Shown: in pieces, positions 25,438-40,593 of the stretch
Numbering within the stretch: the stretch's first letter is position 1
Layout of the letters: the number at the start of each line of letters is the position of its first letter
The notes under the pieces: model-generated
The model's input: the letters and a program-made list of their open reading frames with translations, nothing else
Databases searched by the model: none
Told to the model about the DNA's origin: nothing
Position numbers and translations under genes: made by a program
NCBI RefSeq assembly: GCF_949987535.1
Contig: NW_026646025.1
Coordinates: forward strand, 2,542,001-2,606,000
Reading direction: 5' to 3'
Source: Balaenoptera acutorostrata
Taxonomy: Eukaryota > Chordata > Mammalia > Artiodactyla > Balaenopteridae
Length of the DNA: 64,000 nt

Positions 25438-28400
25438 TGCTCCATGGCCGTCATCAGCACAATGCTCCAGAATTCTTGTCATCACAATGCTCCATGACCG
25501 TGTCATCACAATGCTCCATGGCCCTTGTCATCACAATGCTCCAGAATTCTTGTCATCACAATGTTCCATGACCGTATCATCACATTGCTCCATGGCCCTT
25601 GTCAGCACAATGCTCCACAATTCTTGTCATCACAATGTTCCATGACCGTGTAATCACAATGTTTCATGGCCGTGTCATCACAATGCTCCATGGCCCTTGT
25701 CATCATAATTCTCCAGAATTCTTGTCATTACTATATTCCATGAACGTGTCATCACAATGCTCTATGGCGCTTGTCATCAGAATGCTCAAGAATTCTTGTC
25801 ATCACAATGTTCCATGACCATGTCATCACAATGCTCCATCGCCTTTGTCATCAGAATGCTCCAGAATTCTTGTCATCACAATGTTACATGACCGTGTCAT
25901 CACAATGCTCCATGGCCCTTGTCAGCACAATGCTCCAGAATTCTTGTCATCACAATGTTCCATGGCCGTGTCATCACAATTCTCCATGAACCTTGTCATC
26001 ACAATTCTCCAGAATTCTTGTAATCACAATGTTCCATGGCCGTGTCATCACAATGCTCCATGGCCCTTGTCAGCACAATGCTCCAGAATTCTTGTCATCA
26101 CAATGTTCCATGGCCGTGTCATCACAATGCTCCATGGCCACTGTCATCACAATGCTCCAGAATTCTTGTCATCACAATGTTCCATACCGTGTCATCACAA
26201 TCCTCCTTGGCCATTGTTATCACAATGCTCCAGAATTCTTCTCATCACAATGGTCCATGACCGTGTCATCACAATGCTCCATCGCCTTTGTCATCAGAAT
26301 GCTCCAGAATTCTTGTCATCACAATGATCCATGACCGTGTCATTAAAATGCTCGATGACCCTTGTCAGCACAATGCTCCAGAATTCTTGTCATCACAATG
26401 TTCCATGGCCGTGTCATCACAATGCTCCATGGCCCTTGTCATCATAATGCTCCAGAATTCCTGTCATTACTATATTCCATGAACGTGTCATCACAATGCT
26501 CCATGAACCTTGTCATCACAATTCTCCAGAATTCTTGTCATCACAATGTTCCATGGCCGTGTCATCACAATGCTCCATGGCCCTTGTCAGCACAATGCTC
26601 CAGAATTCTTGTCATCACAATGTTCCATGGAAGTGTCATCACAATTCTCCATGAACCTTCTCATCACAATTCTCCAGAATTCTTGTCATCACAATGTTCC
26701 ATGGCCGTGTCATCAAAATGCTCCATGGCCCTTGTCATGACAATGCTCCAGAATTCTTCTCATCACAATGATCCATGACCGTGTCATAACAATGCTCCAT
26801 GGCCATTGTCATCACAATGCTCCAGAATTCTTGTCATCACAATGTTCCATGGCCGTGTCATCACAATGCTCCATGAGCCTTGTCATCACAATACTCCAGA
26901 ATTCTTGTCATTAAAATGTTCCTGGCCGTGTCATCACAATGCTCCATGGCCCTTGTCATCATAATGCTCCAGAATTCTTGTCATCACAATGTTCCATGAC
27001 CGTATCATCACAATGCTCCATGGCCCTTGTCATGAAAATGCTCCAGAATTCTTCTCATCACAATGTTCTATGACCGTGTCATCACAATGCTCCATGGCAA
27101 CTGTCATCACAATGCTCCAGAATATTTGTCATCACAATGTTCCATGGCCGTGTCCTCACAATGCTCCATGGCCCTTGTCATGACAATGCTCCAGAATTCT
27201 TCTCATCACAATGTTCTATGACCGTGTCATCACAATGCTCCATGGCAACTGTCATCACAATGCTCCAGAATATTTGTCATCACAATGTTCCATGGCCGTG
27301 TCATCACAATGCTCCATGGCCATTGTCATCACAATGCTCCAGATTTCTTGTCATCACAATGTTCCATGACCGTGTCATCACAATGCTCCATCGCCTTTGT
27401 CATCAGAATGCTCCAGAATTCTTGTCATCACAATGTTCCATGACCGTGTCATCACAATGCTCCATGGCCCTTGTCAGCACAATGCTCCAGAATTCTTGTC
27501 ATCACAATGTTCCATGGCCGTGTCATCACAATGCTCCATGGCACTTGTCATCATAATGCTCCAGAATTCTTCTCATCACAATGTTCCATGACCGTATCAT
27601 CACAATGCTCCATGGCCCTTGTCATGAAAATGCTCCAGAATTCTTCTCATCACAATGTTCCATGACTGTGTCATCACAATGCTCCATGGCCACTGTCATC
27701 ACAATGCTCCAGAATTCTTGTCATCACAATGTTCCATGGCCGTGTCATCACAATGCTCCATGGCCATTGTCATCACAATGCTCCAGATTTCTTGTAATCA
27801 CAATGTTCCATGCCCGTGTCATCACAATGCTCCATCGCCTTTGTCATCAGAATGCTCCAGAATTCTTGTCATCACAATGTTCCATGACCGTGTCATCACA
27901 ATGCTCCATGGCCCTTGTCAGCACAATGCTCCAGAATTCTTGTCATCACAATGTTCCATGGCCGTGTCATCACAATGCTCCATGGCACTTGTCATCATAA
28001 TGCTCCAGAATTCTTCTCATCACAATGTTCCATGACCGTATCATCACAATGCTCCATGGCCATTGTCATCACAATGCTCCAGAATACTTTTCATCAAAAT
28101 GTTCCATGGCCGTGTCATCACAATGCTCCATGGCCCTTGTCATCATAATGCTCCAGAATTCTTGTCATCACAATATTCCATGACCGTATCATCACAATGC
28201 TCCATGGCCATTGTCATCACAATACTCCAGAATACTTGTCATCACAATGTTCCATTGCCGTGTCATCACAATGCTCCATGGCCCTTGTCATCATAATGCT
28301 CCAGAATTCTTGTCATCACAATGTTCCATGACCGTATCATCACAATGCTCCATGGCCCTTGTCTGCACAATGCTCCAAAATTCTTGTCATCACAATGTTC

Positions 28401-29627
28401 CATGACCGTGTCATCACAATGTTCCATGGCCGTGTCATCACAATGCTCCATTGCCCTTGTCATCATAATGCTCCAGAATTCCTGTCATTACTATATTCCA
28501 TGAACGTGTCATCACAATGCTCTATGGCGCTTGTCATCAGAATGCTCCAGAATACTTGTCATCACAATGTTCCATGAACGTGTCATCACAATGCTCCATG
28601 GCCCTTGTCAGTACAATGCTCCAGAATTCTTGTCATCACAATGTTCCATGGCCGTGTCATCACAAATCTCCATGAACCTTGTCATCACAATTCTCCAGAA
28701 TTCTTGTCATCACAATGTTCCTTGACCGTGTCATCACAATGCTCCATGGCCCTTGTCATGACAATGCTCCAGAATTCTTCTCATCACAGTGTTCCATGAC
28801 CGTGTCATCACAATTCTCCATGGCCATTGTCATCACAATGCTCCAGAATTCTTGTCATCACAATGTTCCATGGCCGTGTCATCACAATGCTCCATGGCCC
28901 TTGTCATCATAATGCTCCAGAATTCTTGTCATCACAATGTTCCATGGCCGTGTCATCACAATGCTCCATGGCCCTTGTCATCATAATGCTCCAGAATTCT
29001 TCTCATCACAATGTTCCATGACCGTATCATCACAATGCTCCATGGCCCTTTTCATGACAATGCTCCAGAATTCTTCTCATCACAATGTTCCATGACCGTG
29101 TCATCACAATGCTCCATGGCCACTGTCATCACAATGCTCCAGAATTCTTGTCATCACAATGTTCCATGGCCGTGTCATCACAATTCTCCATGGCCATTGT
29201 CATCACAATGCTCCAGATTTCTTGTCATCACAATGTTCCATGACCGTGTCATCACAATGCTCCATCGCCTTTGTCATCAGAATGCTCCAGAATTCTTGTC
29301 ATCACAATGTTCCATGACCGTGTCATCACAATGCTGCATGGCCCTTGTCAGCACAATGCTCCAGAATTCTTCTCATGACAATGTTCCATGACCGTGTCAT
29401 CACAATGCTCCATGGCCCTTGTCATCGCAATGCTGCAGAATTCTTGTCATCACAATGTTGCATGACCGTGTCATCACAATGCTCAATGGCCATTGTCATC
29501 ACAATGCTCCAGAAATTTTGTCATCACAATGTTCCATGACCATTTCATCACAATGGTCCATGGCCCTAGTCAGCACAATGCTCCAGAATTCTTGTCATCA
29601 CAATGTTCCATGACCGTGTCATCACAA
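25438..29627 (+). repeat. 74-bp trimer array T8
   Basis: The length is 4,190 bp, about 56 trimers. The first TTACTATATTCC lies about 290 bp in. From about 27397 to the end it is collinear with T7 from about 21569 at a constant 5,828-bp offset, the same offset as D6 to D7. Further left, a block near 26362 matches T7 near 19844 at an offset of 6,518, so T8 lacks about 690 bp relative to T7 there. Confidence 0.92.
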
Positions 29628-31265
29628 TGCTACATGACCCTGGTCATCACAGTTCTCCATGACCTTTGTCATCACAATGCTCTATGTCGCTTTTCATCAC
29701 AATTCTCAATGACCACTTTAATCACTATGCTCGCTGACCATTTTCATCATATTTCTCTAGTGTCATTACAATACCCCATGGCCCCTTTCTTCACAATGCT
29801 CCATGATGCCTGTCATCACAATGCTCCATGGCTTTTGTTATCACAATGCTCCAGGACCAGTTTCATCACAATTCTCCATCCCCTTTGTCATCATGGTGCA
29901 CAATGAAACCTTTCATTAAAATGCTCCATGACACTAGTCATCACAATACTCCATGGCCTTTATCGTCACAATGCTCCCATGCACTTTTCATCACGATGTT
30001 CCATGAATACTTTCATCACATTGCTCCATGACCATTGTCATCACAATAGTCCATACCCTTGTCAACACAATGCTGCATAATCCCTGTCATCACAATTCTC
30101 CATGACTGCTGTCATCACAATAATCCAGGACAATTTTCATCACAGTGCTTCATGCCCCCAGTCATCACAGTGCTCCACGATACCTTTCATCACAATTCCT
30201 AGATGATCAATATCATCACAATGCCCCATGACACTTGTCATCACAATTCGCTATGACCCTTGTCATCACAATACTCGATGAACCGTGTCATCACAGTGTT
30301 CCAGGACCCATGTCATCACAATGATCCATGTCTACTTCCATCACAATGCTCCAATACCCCTGTCATCACAATGCTCCATGGCCCCTGTTATCATATTGCT
30401 CCATGATCTCTTTCATCACAATGCTCCATGACCACTGTCATCACCATGCCTCATAACGGCTCTCATCTCAATGCTCCATGGCCCCTTTCATCACAATGCT
30501 CCATGAACCCTGTCATCACAATGTACCCTGCCCTTTTCATCACAAAGGTCCGTGGGCCCTGTCATCACAAAGCTCCATGCCCTTGTCATCAAAATGCTCC
30601 AGAATTCTTGTCATCATAATGCTCCATGCCAATGTCATCAAAATGCCCCATGACACTTGTCATCACAATGCTCCATGGCCTTTGTCATCACAATGTTCCA
30701 TGGCCCCTGTCATCACAGTGCTCCAGGATACCTTTCATCGCAAATCTAGATGACCACTGTCATCACAATGCCCCATGACAGATGTCATCACAATTCGCCA
30801 TGGTCCTTGTCATCACAATGCTCCATGAACCGTGTCATCACAAGGTTCCAGGACACTTGTCATCACAATGATCCAAGATCACATTCATCACAGTGCTCCA
30901 TGAACCCTGTCATCTCAATGCTCCATAGCCTTTGTATTCACAATGCTCCATGGCCCCTGTAATCACAGTGCTCCATGACCCTTTTCATCACAATGCTCCA
31001 AGACCGCTCTCAACACAATGCCCCATGACGCCTGACATCACAAATCTCCATAGCCTCTCTTACAAAAAAGCTCCATGATCGCTTTCAGCAGAATGTTCCA
31101 TGACACTTTTCGTCACAATACTGCAAGACCACTGTCATCACAGAGTTCTCTGCCCATATCATCACAATGTTCCTTGTCACCTTTAATCACAATGCTCCAT
31201 GCCCTTTCATCACAATGCTCCAGAAATCTTTTTCATCGCAATGTTCCTTGACTGTGTCATCACAA
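29628..31265 (+). repeat. D block D7, standard 1,638 bp
   Basis: This is a full-length copy. Shared variants with D3 right and D4 include TCCAGGATACC and CTTACAAAAAAGC. CACAAAGGTCCGTGG resembles the CACCAAGGTCC form of D4 and D9. Confidence 0.94.
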
Positions 31266-34200
31266 TGCTCCATGGCCGTCATCAGCACAATGCTCCAGAA
31301 TTCTTGTCATCACAATGCTCCATGACCATGTCATCACAATGCTCCATGGCCCTTGTCATCACAATGCTCCAGAATTCTTGTCATCACAATGTTCCACGAC
31401 CGTATCATCACATTGCTCCATGGCCCTTGTCAGCACAATGCTCCACAATTCTTGTCATCACAATGTTCCATGACCGTGTCATCACAATGTTCCATGGCCG
31501 TGTCATCACAATGCTCCATGGCCCTTGTCATCATAATTCTCCAGAATTCTTGTCATTACTATATTCCATGAACGTGTCATCACAATGCTCTATGGCGCTT
31601 GTCATCAGAATGCTCCAGAATTCTTGTCATCACAATGTTCCATGACCGTGTCATCACAATGCTCCATCGCCTTTGTCATCAGAATGCTCCAGAATTCTTG
31701 TCATCACAATGTTCCATGACCGTGTCATCACAATGCTCCATGGCCCTTGTCAGCACAATGCTCCAGAATTCTTGTCATCACAATGTTCCATGGCCGTGTT
31801 ATCACAATGCTCCATGGCCCTTGTCAGCACAATGCTCCAGAATTCTTGTCATCACAATGTTCCATGGCCGTGTCATCACAATTCTCCATGAACCTTGTCA
31901 TCACAATACTCCAGAATTCTTGTCATCACAATGTTCCATGGCCGTGTCATCACAATGCTCCATGGCCCTTGTCATGACAATGCTCCAGAATTCTTCTCAT
32001 CACAATGCTCCATGACCGTGTCATCACAATGCTCCATGGCCATTGTCATCACAATGCTCCAGAATTCTTGTCATCAAAATGTTCCATGGCCGTGTCATCA
32101 CAATGCTCCATGAACCTTGTCATCACAATTCTACAGAATACTTGTCATCACAATGTTCCATGGCCGTGTCATCAGAATGCTCCATGGCCTTGTCATGACA
32201 ATGCTCCAGAATTCTTCTCATCACAATGTTCCATGACCGTGTCATCACAATGCTCCATGGCCATTGTCATGACAATGCTCCAGAATACTTGTCATCACAT
32301 TTTACCATGGCCGTGTCATCACAATGCTCCAAGACCCTTGTCATCATAATGCTCCAGAATTCTTCTCATCACAATGTTCCATGACCGTATCATCACAATG
32401 CTCCATGGCCCTTGTCATGACAATGCTCCAGAATTCTTCTCATCACAATGTTCCATGACCGTGTCATCACAATGCTCCATGGCCACTGTCATCACAATGC
32501 TCCAGAATTCTTGTCATCACAATGTTCCATGGCGGTGTCATCACAATGCTCCATGGCCATTGTCATCACAATGCTCCAGATTTCTTGTCATCACAATGTT
32601 CCATGGCCGTGTCATCACAATGCTCCATGGCCCTTGTCATCATAATGCTCCAGAATTCTTTTCATCACAATGTTCCATGGCCGTGTAATCACAATGCTCC
32701 ATGGCCCTTGTCATCATAATGCTCCAGAATTGTTGTCATCACAATGTTCCATGACCCTATCATCACAATGCTCCATGGCCCTTGTCATGACAATGCTCCA
32801 GAATTCTTCTCATCACAATGTTCCATGACCGTGTCATCACAATTCTCCATGGCCACTGTCATCACAATGCTCCAGAATTCTTGTAATCACAATGTTCCAT
32901 GGCCGTGTCGTCACAATGCTCCATGGCCATTGTCATCACAATGCTCCAGATTTCTTGTCATCACAATGTTCCATGACCGTGTCATCACAAAGCTCCATCG
33001 CCTTTGTCATCAGAATGCTCCAGAATTCTTGTCATCACAATGTTCCACGACCGTATCATCACATTGCTCCATGGCCCTTGTCAGCACAATGCTCCACAAT
33101 TCTTGTCATCACAATGTTCCATGACCGTGTCATCACAATGTTCCATGGCCGTGTCATCACAATGCTCCATGGCCCTTGTCATCATAATTCTCCAGAATTC
33201 TTGTCATTACTATATTCCATGAACGTGTCATCACAATGCTCTATGGCGCTTGTCATCAGAATGCTCCAGAATTCTTGTCATCACAATGTTCCATGACCGT
33301 GTCATCACAATGCTCCATCGCCTTTGTCATCAGAATGCTCCAGAATTCTTGTCATCACAATGTTCCATGACCGTGTCATCACAATGCTCCATGGCCCTTG
33401 TCAGCACAATGCTCCAGAATTCTTGTCATCACAATGTTCCATGGCCGTGTCATCACAATTCTCCATGAACCTTGTCATCACAATTCTCCAGAATTCTTGT
33501 CATCACAATGTTCCATGGCCGTGTCATCACAATGCTCCATGGCCCTTGTCAGCACAATGCTCCAGAATTCTTGTCATCACAATGTTTCATAGCCGTGTCA
33601 TCACAATGCTCCATGAACCTTGTCATCACAATACTCCAGAATTCTTGTCATCACAATGTTCCATGGCCGTGTCATCACAATGCTCCATGGCCCTTGTCAT
33701 GACAATGCTCCAGAATTCTTCTCATCACAATGCTCCATGACCGTGTCATCACAATGCTCCATGGCCATTGTCATCACAATGCTCCAGAATTCTTGTCATC
33801 ACAATGATCCATGGCCGTGTCATCACACTGCTCCATGAACTTTGTCATCACAATTCTACAGAATACTTGTCATCACAATGTTCCATGGCCGTGTCATCAC
33901 AATGCTCCATGGCCTTGTCATGACAATGCTCCAGAATTCTTCTCATCACAATGTTCCATGACCGTGTCATCACAATGCTCCATCGCCATTGTCATCACAA
34001 TGCTCCAGAATACTTGTCATCACATTTTACCATGGCCGTGTCATCACAATGCTCCATGACCCTTGTCATCATAATGCTCCAGAATTCTTGTCATCACAAT
34101 GTTCCATGACCGTATCATCACAATGCTCCATGGCCCTTGTCATGACAATGCTCCAGAATTCTTCTCATCACAATGTTCCATGACCGTGTCATCACAATGC

Positions 34201-35676
34201 TCCATGGCCACTGTCATCACAATGCTCCAGAATTCTTGTCATCACAATGTTCCATGGCCGTGTCATCACAATGCTCCATGGCCCTTGTCATCATAATGCT
34301 CCAGAATTCTTGTCATCACAATGTTCCATGACCCTATCACCACAATGCTCCATGGCGCTTGTCATGACAATGCTCCAGAATTCTTGTCATCACAATGATC
34401 CATGACCGTGTCATTAAAATGCTTGATGACCCTTGTCAGCACAATGCTCCAGAATTCTTGTCATCACAATGTTCCATGGCCGTGTCATCACAATGCTCCA
34501 TGGCCCTTGTCATCATAATGCTCCAGAATTCCTGTCATTACTATATTCCATGAACGTGTCATCACAATGCTCCATGAACCTTGTCATCACAATTCTCCAG
34601 AATTCTTGTCATCACAATGTTCCATGGCCGTGTCATCACAATGCTCCATGGCCCTTGTCAGCACAATGCTCCAGAATTCTTGTCATCACAATGTTCCATG
34701 GACGTGTCATCACAATTCTCCATGAACCTTCTCATCACAATTCTCCAGAATTCTTGTCATCACAATGTTCCATGGCCGTGTCATCAAAATGCTCCATGGC
34801 ACTTGTCATGACAATGCTCCAGAATTCTTCTCATCACAATGATCCATGACCGTGTCATAACAATGCTCCATGGCCATTGTCATCACAATGCTCCAGAATT
34901 CTTGTCAGCACAATGTTCCATGGCCGTGTCATCACAATGCTCCATGAGCCTTGTCATCACAATTCTCCAGAATTCTTGTCATCACAATGTTCCTGGCCGT
35001 GTCATCACAATGCTCCATGGCCCTTGTCATGACAATGCTCCAGAATTCTTCTCATCACAATGTTCCATGACCGTGTCATCACAATGCTCCATGGCCATTG
35101 TCATCACAATGCTCCAGAATACTTGTCATCACAATGTTCCATGGCCGTGTCATCACAATGCTCCATGGCCCTTGTCATCATAATGCTCCATAATTCTTGT
35201 CATCACAATGTTCCATGACCGTATCATCACAATGCTCCATGGCCCTTGTCATGAAAATGCTCCAGAATTCTTGTCATCACAATGTTCCATGACCGTGTCA
35301 TCACAATGCTCCATGGCCACTGTCATCACAATGCTCCAGAATTCTTGTCATCACAATGTTCCATGGCCGTGTCATCACAATGCTCCATGGCCATTGTCAT
35401 CACAATGCTCCAGATTTCTTGTCATCACAATGTTCCATTCCCGTGTCATCACAATGCTCCATCGCCTTTGTCATCAGAATGCTCCAGAATTCTTGTCATC
35501 ACAATGTTCCATGACCGTATCATCACAATGCTCCATGGCCCTTGTCTGCACAATGCTCCAAAATTCTTGTCATCACAATGTTCCATGACCATGTCATCAC
35601 AATGGTCCATGGCCCTAGTCAGCACAATGCTCCAGAATTCTTGTCATCACAATGTTCCATGACCGTGTCATCACAA
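31266..35676 (+). repeat. 74-bp trimer array T9
   Basis: The length is 4,411 bp, about 59 trimers. The left about 0.8 kb copies T5 at a 20,795-bp offset. A second copy of the left-edge motif TTCCACGACCGTATC followed by CACAATTCTTG and TTACTATATT occurs near 33045-33215. An array beginning has thus been duplicated inside the array without a D block. CATTTTACCATGG occurs twice (about 32298 and 34023). Confidence 0.92.
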
Positions 35677-37314
35677 TGCTACATGACCCTGGTCATCACA
35701 GTTCTCCATGACCTTTGTCATCACAATGCTCTATGTCACTTTTCATCACAATTCTCAATGACCACTTTAATGACTATGCTCGCTGACCATTTTCATCATA
35801 TTTCTCTAGTGTCATTACAATACCCCATGGCCCCTTTCTTCACAATGCTCCATGATGCCTGTCATCACAATGCTCCATGGCTTTTGTTATCACAATGCTC
35901 CAGGACCAGTTTCATCACAATTCTCCATCCCCTTTGTCATCATGTTGCACAATGAAACCTTTCATTAAAATGCTCCATGACACTAGTCATCACAATACTC
36001 CATGGCCTTTATCGTCACAATGCTCCCATGCACTTTTCATCACGATGTTCCATGAATACTTTCATCACATTGCTCCATGACCATTGTCATCACAATAGTC
36101 CATACCCTTGTCAACACAATGCTGCATAATCCCTGTCATCACAATTCTCCATGACTGCTGTCATCACAATAATCCAGGACAATTTTCATCACAGTGCTTC
36201 ATGCCCCCAGTCATCACAGTGTTCCACGATACCTTTCATCACAATTCCTAGATGATCAATATCATCACAATGCCCCATGACACTTGTCATCACAATTCGC
36301 TATGACCCTTGTCATCACAATACTTGATGAACCGTGTCATCACAGTGTTCCAGGACACATGTCATCACAATGATCCATGTCTACTTCCATCACAATGCTC
36401 CAATACCCCTGTCATCACAATGCTCCATGGCCCCTGTTATCATATTGCTCCATGATCTCTTTCATCACAATGCTCCATGACCACTGTCATCACCATGCCT
36501 CATAACGGCTCTCATCTCAATGCTCCATGGCCCCTTTCATCACAATGCTCCATGAACCCTGTCATCACAATGTACCCTGCCCTTTTCATCACAAAGCTCC
36601 GTGGGCCCTGTCATCACAAAGCTCCATGCCCTTGTCATCAAAATGCTCCAGAATTCTTGTCATCATAATGCTCCATGCCAATGTCATCAAAATGCCCCAT
36701 GACACTTGTCATCACAATGCTCCATGGCCTTTGTCATCACAATGTTCCATGGCCCCTGTCATCACAGTGCTCCATGATACCTTTCATCGCAAATCTAGAT
36801 GACCACTGTCATCACAATGCCCCATGACAGATGTCATCACAATTCGCCATGGTCCTTGTCATCACAATGCTCCATGAACCGTGTCATCACAAGGTTCCAG
36901 GACACTTGTCATCACAATGATCCAAGATCACATTCATCACAGTGCTCCATGAAACCTGTCATCTCAATGCTCCATAGCCTTTTTATTCACAATGCTCCAT
37001 GGCCCCTGTAATCACAGTGCTCCATGACCCTTTTCATCACAATGCTCCAAGACCGCTCTCAACACAATGCCCCATGAGACCTGACATCACAAATCTCCAT
37101 AGCCTCTCTTACCAAAAAGCTCCATGATCGCTTTCAGCAGAATGTTCCATGATACTTTTCGTCACAATACTGCAAGACCACTGTCATCACAGAGTTCTCT
37201 GCCCATATCATCACAATGTTCCTTGTCACCTTTAATCACAATGCTCCATGCCCTTTCATCACAATGCTCCAGAAAACTTTTTCATCGCAATGTTCCTTGA
37301 CTGTTTCATCACAA
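35677..37314 (+). repeat. D block D8, standard 1,638 bp
   Basis: This is a full-length copy. It carries CATGTTGCACAATG as in D4, and CAGAAAACTTTTTC and GACTGTTTC as in D6. Private changes include GATACTTTTCGTC near 37151 and CATGAGACCTGAC near 37074. Confidence 0.94.
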
Positions 37315-40300
37315 TGCTCCATGGCCGTCATCAGCACAATGCTCCAGAATTCTTGTCATCACAATGCTCCATGACCGTGTCATCACAATGCTCCATGGCC
37401 CTTGTCATCACAATGCTCCAGAATTCTTGTCATCACAATGTTCCATGACCGTATCATCACATTGCTCCATGGCCCTTATCAGCACAATGCTCCACAATTC
37501 TTGTCATCACAATGTTCCATGACCGTGTCATCACAATGTTCCATGGCCGTGTCATCACAATGCTCCATGGCCCTTGTCATCATAATTCTCCAGAATTCTT
37601 GTCATTACTATATTCCATGAACGTGTCATCACAATGCTCTATGGCGCTTGTCATCAGAATGCTCCAGAATTCTTGTCATCACAATGTTCCATGACCGTGT
37701 CATCACAATGCTCCATCGCCTTTGTCATCAGAATGCTCCAGAATTCTTGTCATCACAATGTTCCATGACCGTGTCATCACAATGCTCCATGGCCCTTGTC
37801 AGCACAATGCTCCAGAATTCTTGTCATCACAATGTTCCATGGCCGTGTCATCACAATTCTCCATGAACCTTGTCATCACAATTCTCCAGAATTCTTGTCA
37901 TCACAATGTTCCATGGCCGTGTCATCACAATGCTCCATGGCCCGTGTCAGCACAATGCTCCAGAATTCTTGTCATCACAATGTTCCATGGCCGTGTCATC
38001 ACAATGCTCCATGAACCTTGTCATCACAATACTCCAGAATTCTTGTCATCACAATGTTCCATGGCCGTGTCATCACAATGCTCCATGGCCCTTGTCATGA
38101 CAATGCTCCAGAATTCTTCTCATCACAATGCTCCATGACCGTGTCATCACAATGCTCCATGGCCATTGTCATCACAATGCTCCAGAATTCTTGTCATCAC
38201 AATGTTCCATGGCCGTGTCATCACAATGCTCCATGAACCTTGTCATCACAATTCTACAGAATACTTGTCATCACAATGTTCCATGGCCGTGTCATCACAA
38301 TGCTCCATGGCCTTGTCATGACAATGCTCCAGAATTCTTCTCATCACAATGTTCCATGACCGTGTCATCACAATGCTCCATGGCCATTGTCATCACAATG
38401 CTCCAGAATACTTGTCATCACATTTTACCATGGCCGTGTCATCACAATGCTCCATGACCCTTGTCATCATAATGCTCCAGAATTCTTGTCATAACAATGT
38501 TCCATGACCGTATCATCACAATGCTCCATGGCCCTTGTCATGACAATTCTCCAGAATTCTTCTCATCACAATGTTCCATGACCGTGTCATCACAATGCTC
38601 CATGGCCACTGTCATCACAATGCTCCAGAATTCTTGTCATCACAATGTTCCATGGCCCTGTCATCACAATGCTCCATGGCCATTGTCATCACAATGCTCC
38701 AGATTTCTTGTCATCACAATGTTCCATGGCCGTGTCATCACAATGCTCCATGGCCCTTGTCATGAAAATGCTCCAGAATTCTTCTCATCACAATGTTCCA
38801 TGACCGTGTCATCACAATGCTCCATGGCCACTGTCATCACAATGCTCCAGAATTCTTGTCATCACAATGTTCCATGGCCGTGTCATCACAATGCTCCATG
38901 GCCATTGTCATCACAATGCTCCAGATTTCTTGTCATCACAATGTTCCATGCCCGTGTCATCACAATGCTCCATCGCCTTTGTCATCAGAATGCTCCAGAA
39001 TTCTTGTCATCACAATGTTCCATGACCGTGTCATCACAATGCTGCATGGCCCTTGTCAGCACAATGCTCCAGAATTCTTGTCATCACAATGTTCCATGGC
39101 CATGTCATCACAATGCTCCATGGCACTTGTCATCATAATGCTCCAGAATTCTTTTCATCACAATGTTCCATGACCGTATCATCACAATGCTCCATGGCCA
39201 TTGTCATCACAATGCTCCAGAATACTTGTCATTACAATGTTCCATGGCCGTGTCATCACAATGCTCCATGGCCCTTGTCATCATAATGCTCCAGAATTCT
39301 TGTCATCACAATGATCCATGCCCGTGTCATCACAATGCTCCATCGCCTTTGTCATCAGAATGCTCCAGAATTCCTGTCATCACAATGTTCCATGACCGTA
39401 TCATCACAATGCTCCATGGCCCTTGTCTGCACAATGCTCCAAAATTCTTGTCATCACAATGTTCCATGGCCGTGTCATCACAATGCTCCATTGCCCTTGT
39501 CATCATAATGCCCCAGAATTCCTGTCATTACTATATTCCATGAACGTGTCATCACAATGCTCTATGGCGCTTGTCATCAGAATGCTCCAGAATACTTGTC
39601 ATCACAATGTTCCATGACCGTGTCATCACAATGCTCCATGGCCCTTGTCAGTACAATGCTCCAGAATTCTTGTCATCACAATGTTCCATGGCCGTGTCAT
39701 CACAAATCTCCATGAACCTTGTCATCACAATTCTCCAGAATTCTTGTCATCACAATGTTCCTTGACCGTGTCATCACAATGCTCCATGGCCCTTGTCATG
39801 ACAATGCTCCAGAATTCTTCTCATCACAGTGTTCCATGACCGTGTCATAACAATGCTCCATGGCCCTTGTCATCATAATGCTCCAGAATTCTTGTCATCA
39901 CAATGTTCCATGGCCGTGTCATCACAATGCTCCATGGCCCTTGTCATCATAATGCTCCAGAATTCTTCTCTTCACAATGTTCCATGACCGTATCATCACA
40001 ATGCTCCATGGCCCTTGTCATGACAATGCTCCAGAATTCTTCTCATCACAATGTTCCATGACCGTGTCATCACAATGCTCCATGGCCACTGTCATCACAA
40101 TGCTCCAGAATACTTGTCATCACAATGTTCCATGGCCGTGTCATCACAATTCTCCATGGCCATTGTCATCACAATGCTCCAGATTTCTTGTCATCACAAT
40201 GTTCCATGACCGTGTCATCACAATGCTCCATCGCCTTTGTCATCAGAATGCTCCAGAATTCTTGTCATCACAATGTTCCATGACCGTGTCATCACAATGC

Positions 40301-40593
40301 TGCATGGCCCTTGTCAGCACAATGCTCCAGAATTCTTCTCATGACAATGTTCCATGACCGTGTCATCACAATGCACCATGGCCCTTGTCATCGCAATGCT
40401 GCAGAATTCTTGTCATCACAATGTTGCATGACCGTGTCATCACAATGCTCAATGGCCATTGTCATCACAATGCTCCAGAATTTTTGTCATCACAATGTTC
40501 CATGACCATGTCATCACAATCGTCCATGGCCCTAGTCAGCACAATGCTCCAGAATTCTTGTCATCACAATGTTCCATGACCGTGTCATCACAA
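37315..40593 (+). repeat. 74-bp trimer array T10
   Basis: The length is 3,279 bp, 44 x 74 + 23. The left part has the standard opening order (CACAATTCTTG, C-C double near 37511, TTACTATATT about 290 bp in). CATTTTACCATGG lies near 38420 and GTCTGCAC near 39428. The longest stop-free run of the window (213 codons, 38497-39138) lies here; a local one-frame continuity of repeats explains it. Confidence 0.93.

Noticed and set aside
38497..39138. Longest stop-free run, 213 codons, as a possible protein-coding gene
   Set aside because: It is made of T trimers. A 74-bp unit shifts frame each repeat, so all three plus-strand frames read the same rotated peptide pieces (SSQCSM, VITMLH, HHNAP). The same is true of hundreds of other overlapping runs. 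No frame shows codon-level constraint, and single-base indels are freely tolerated.
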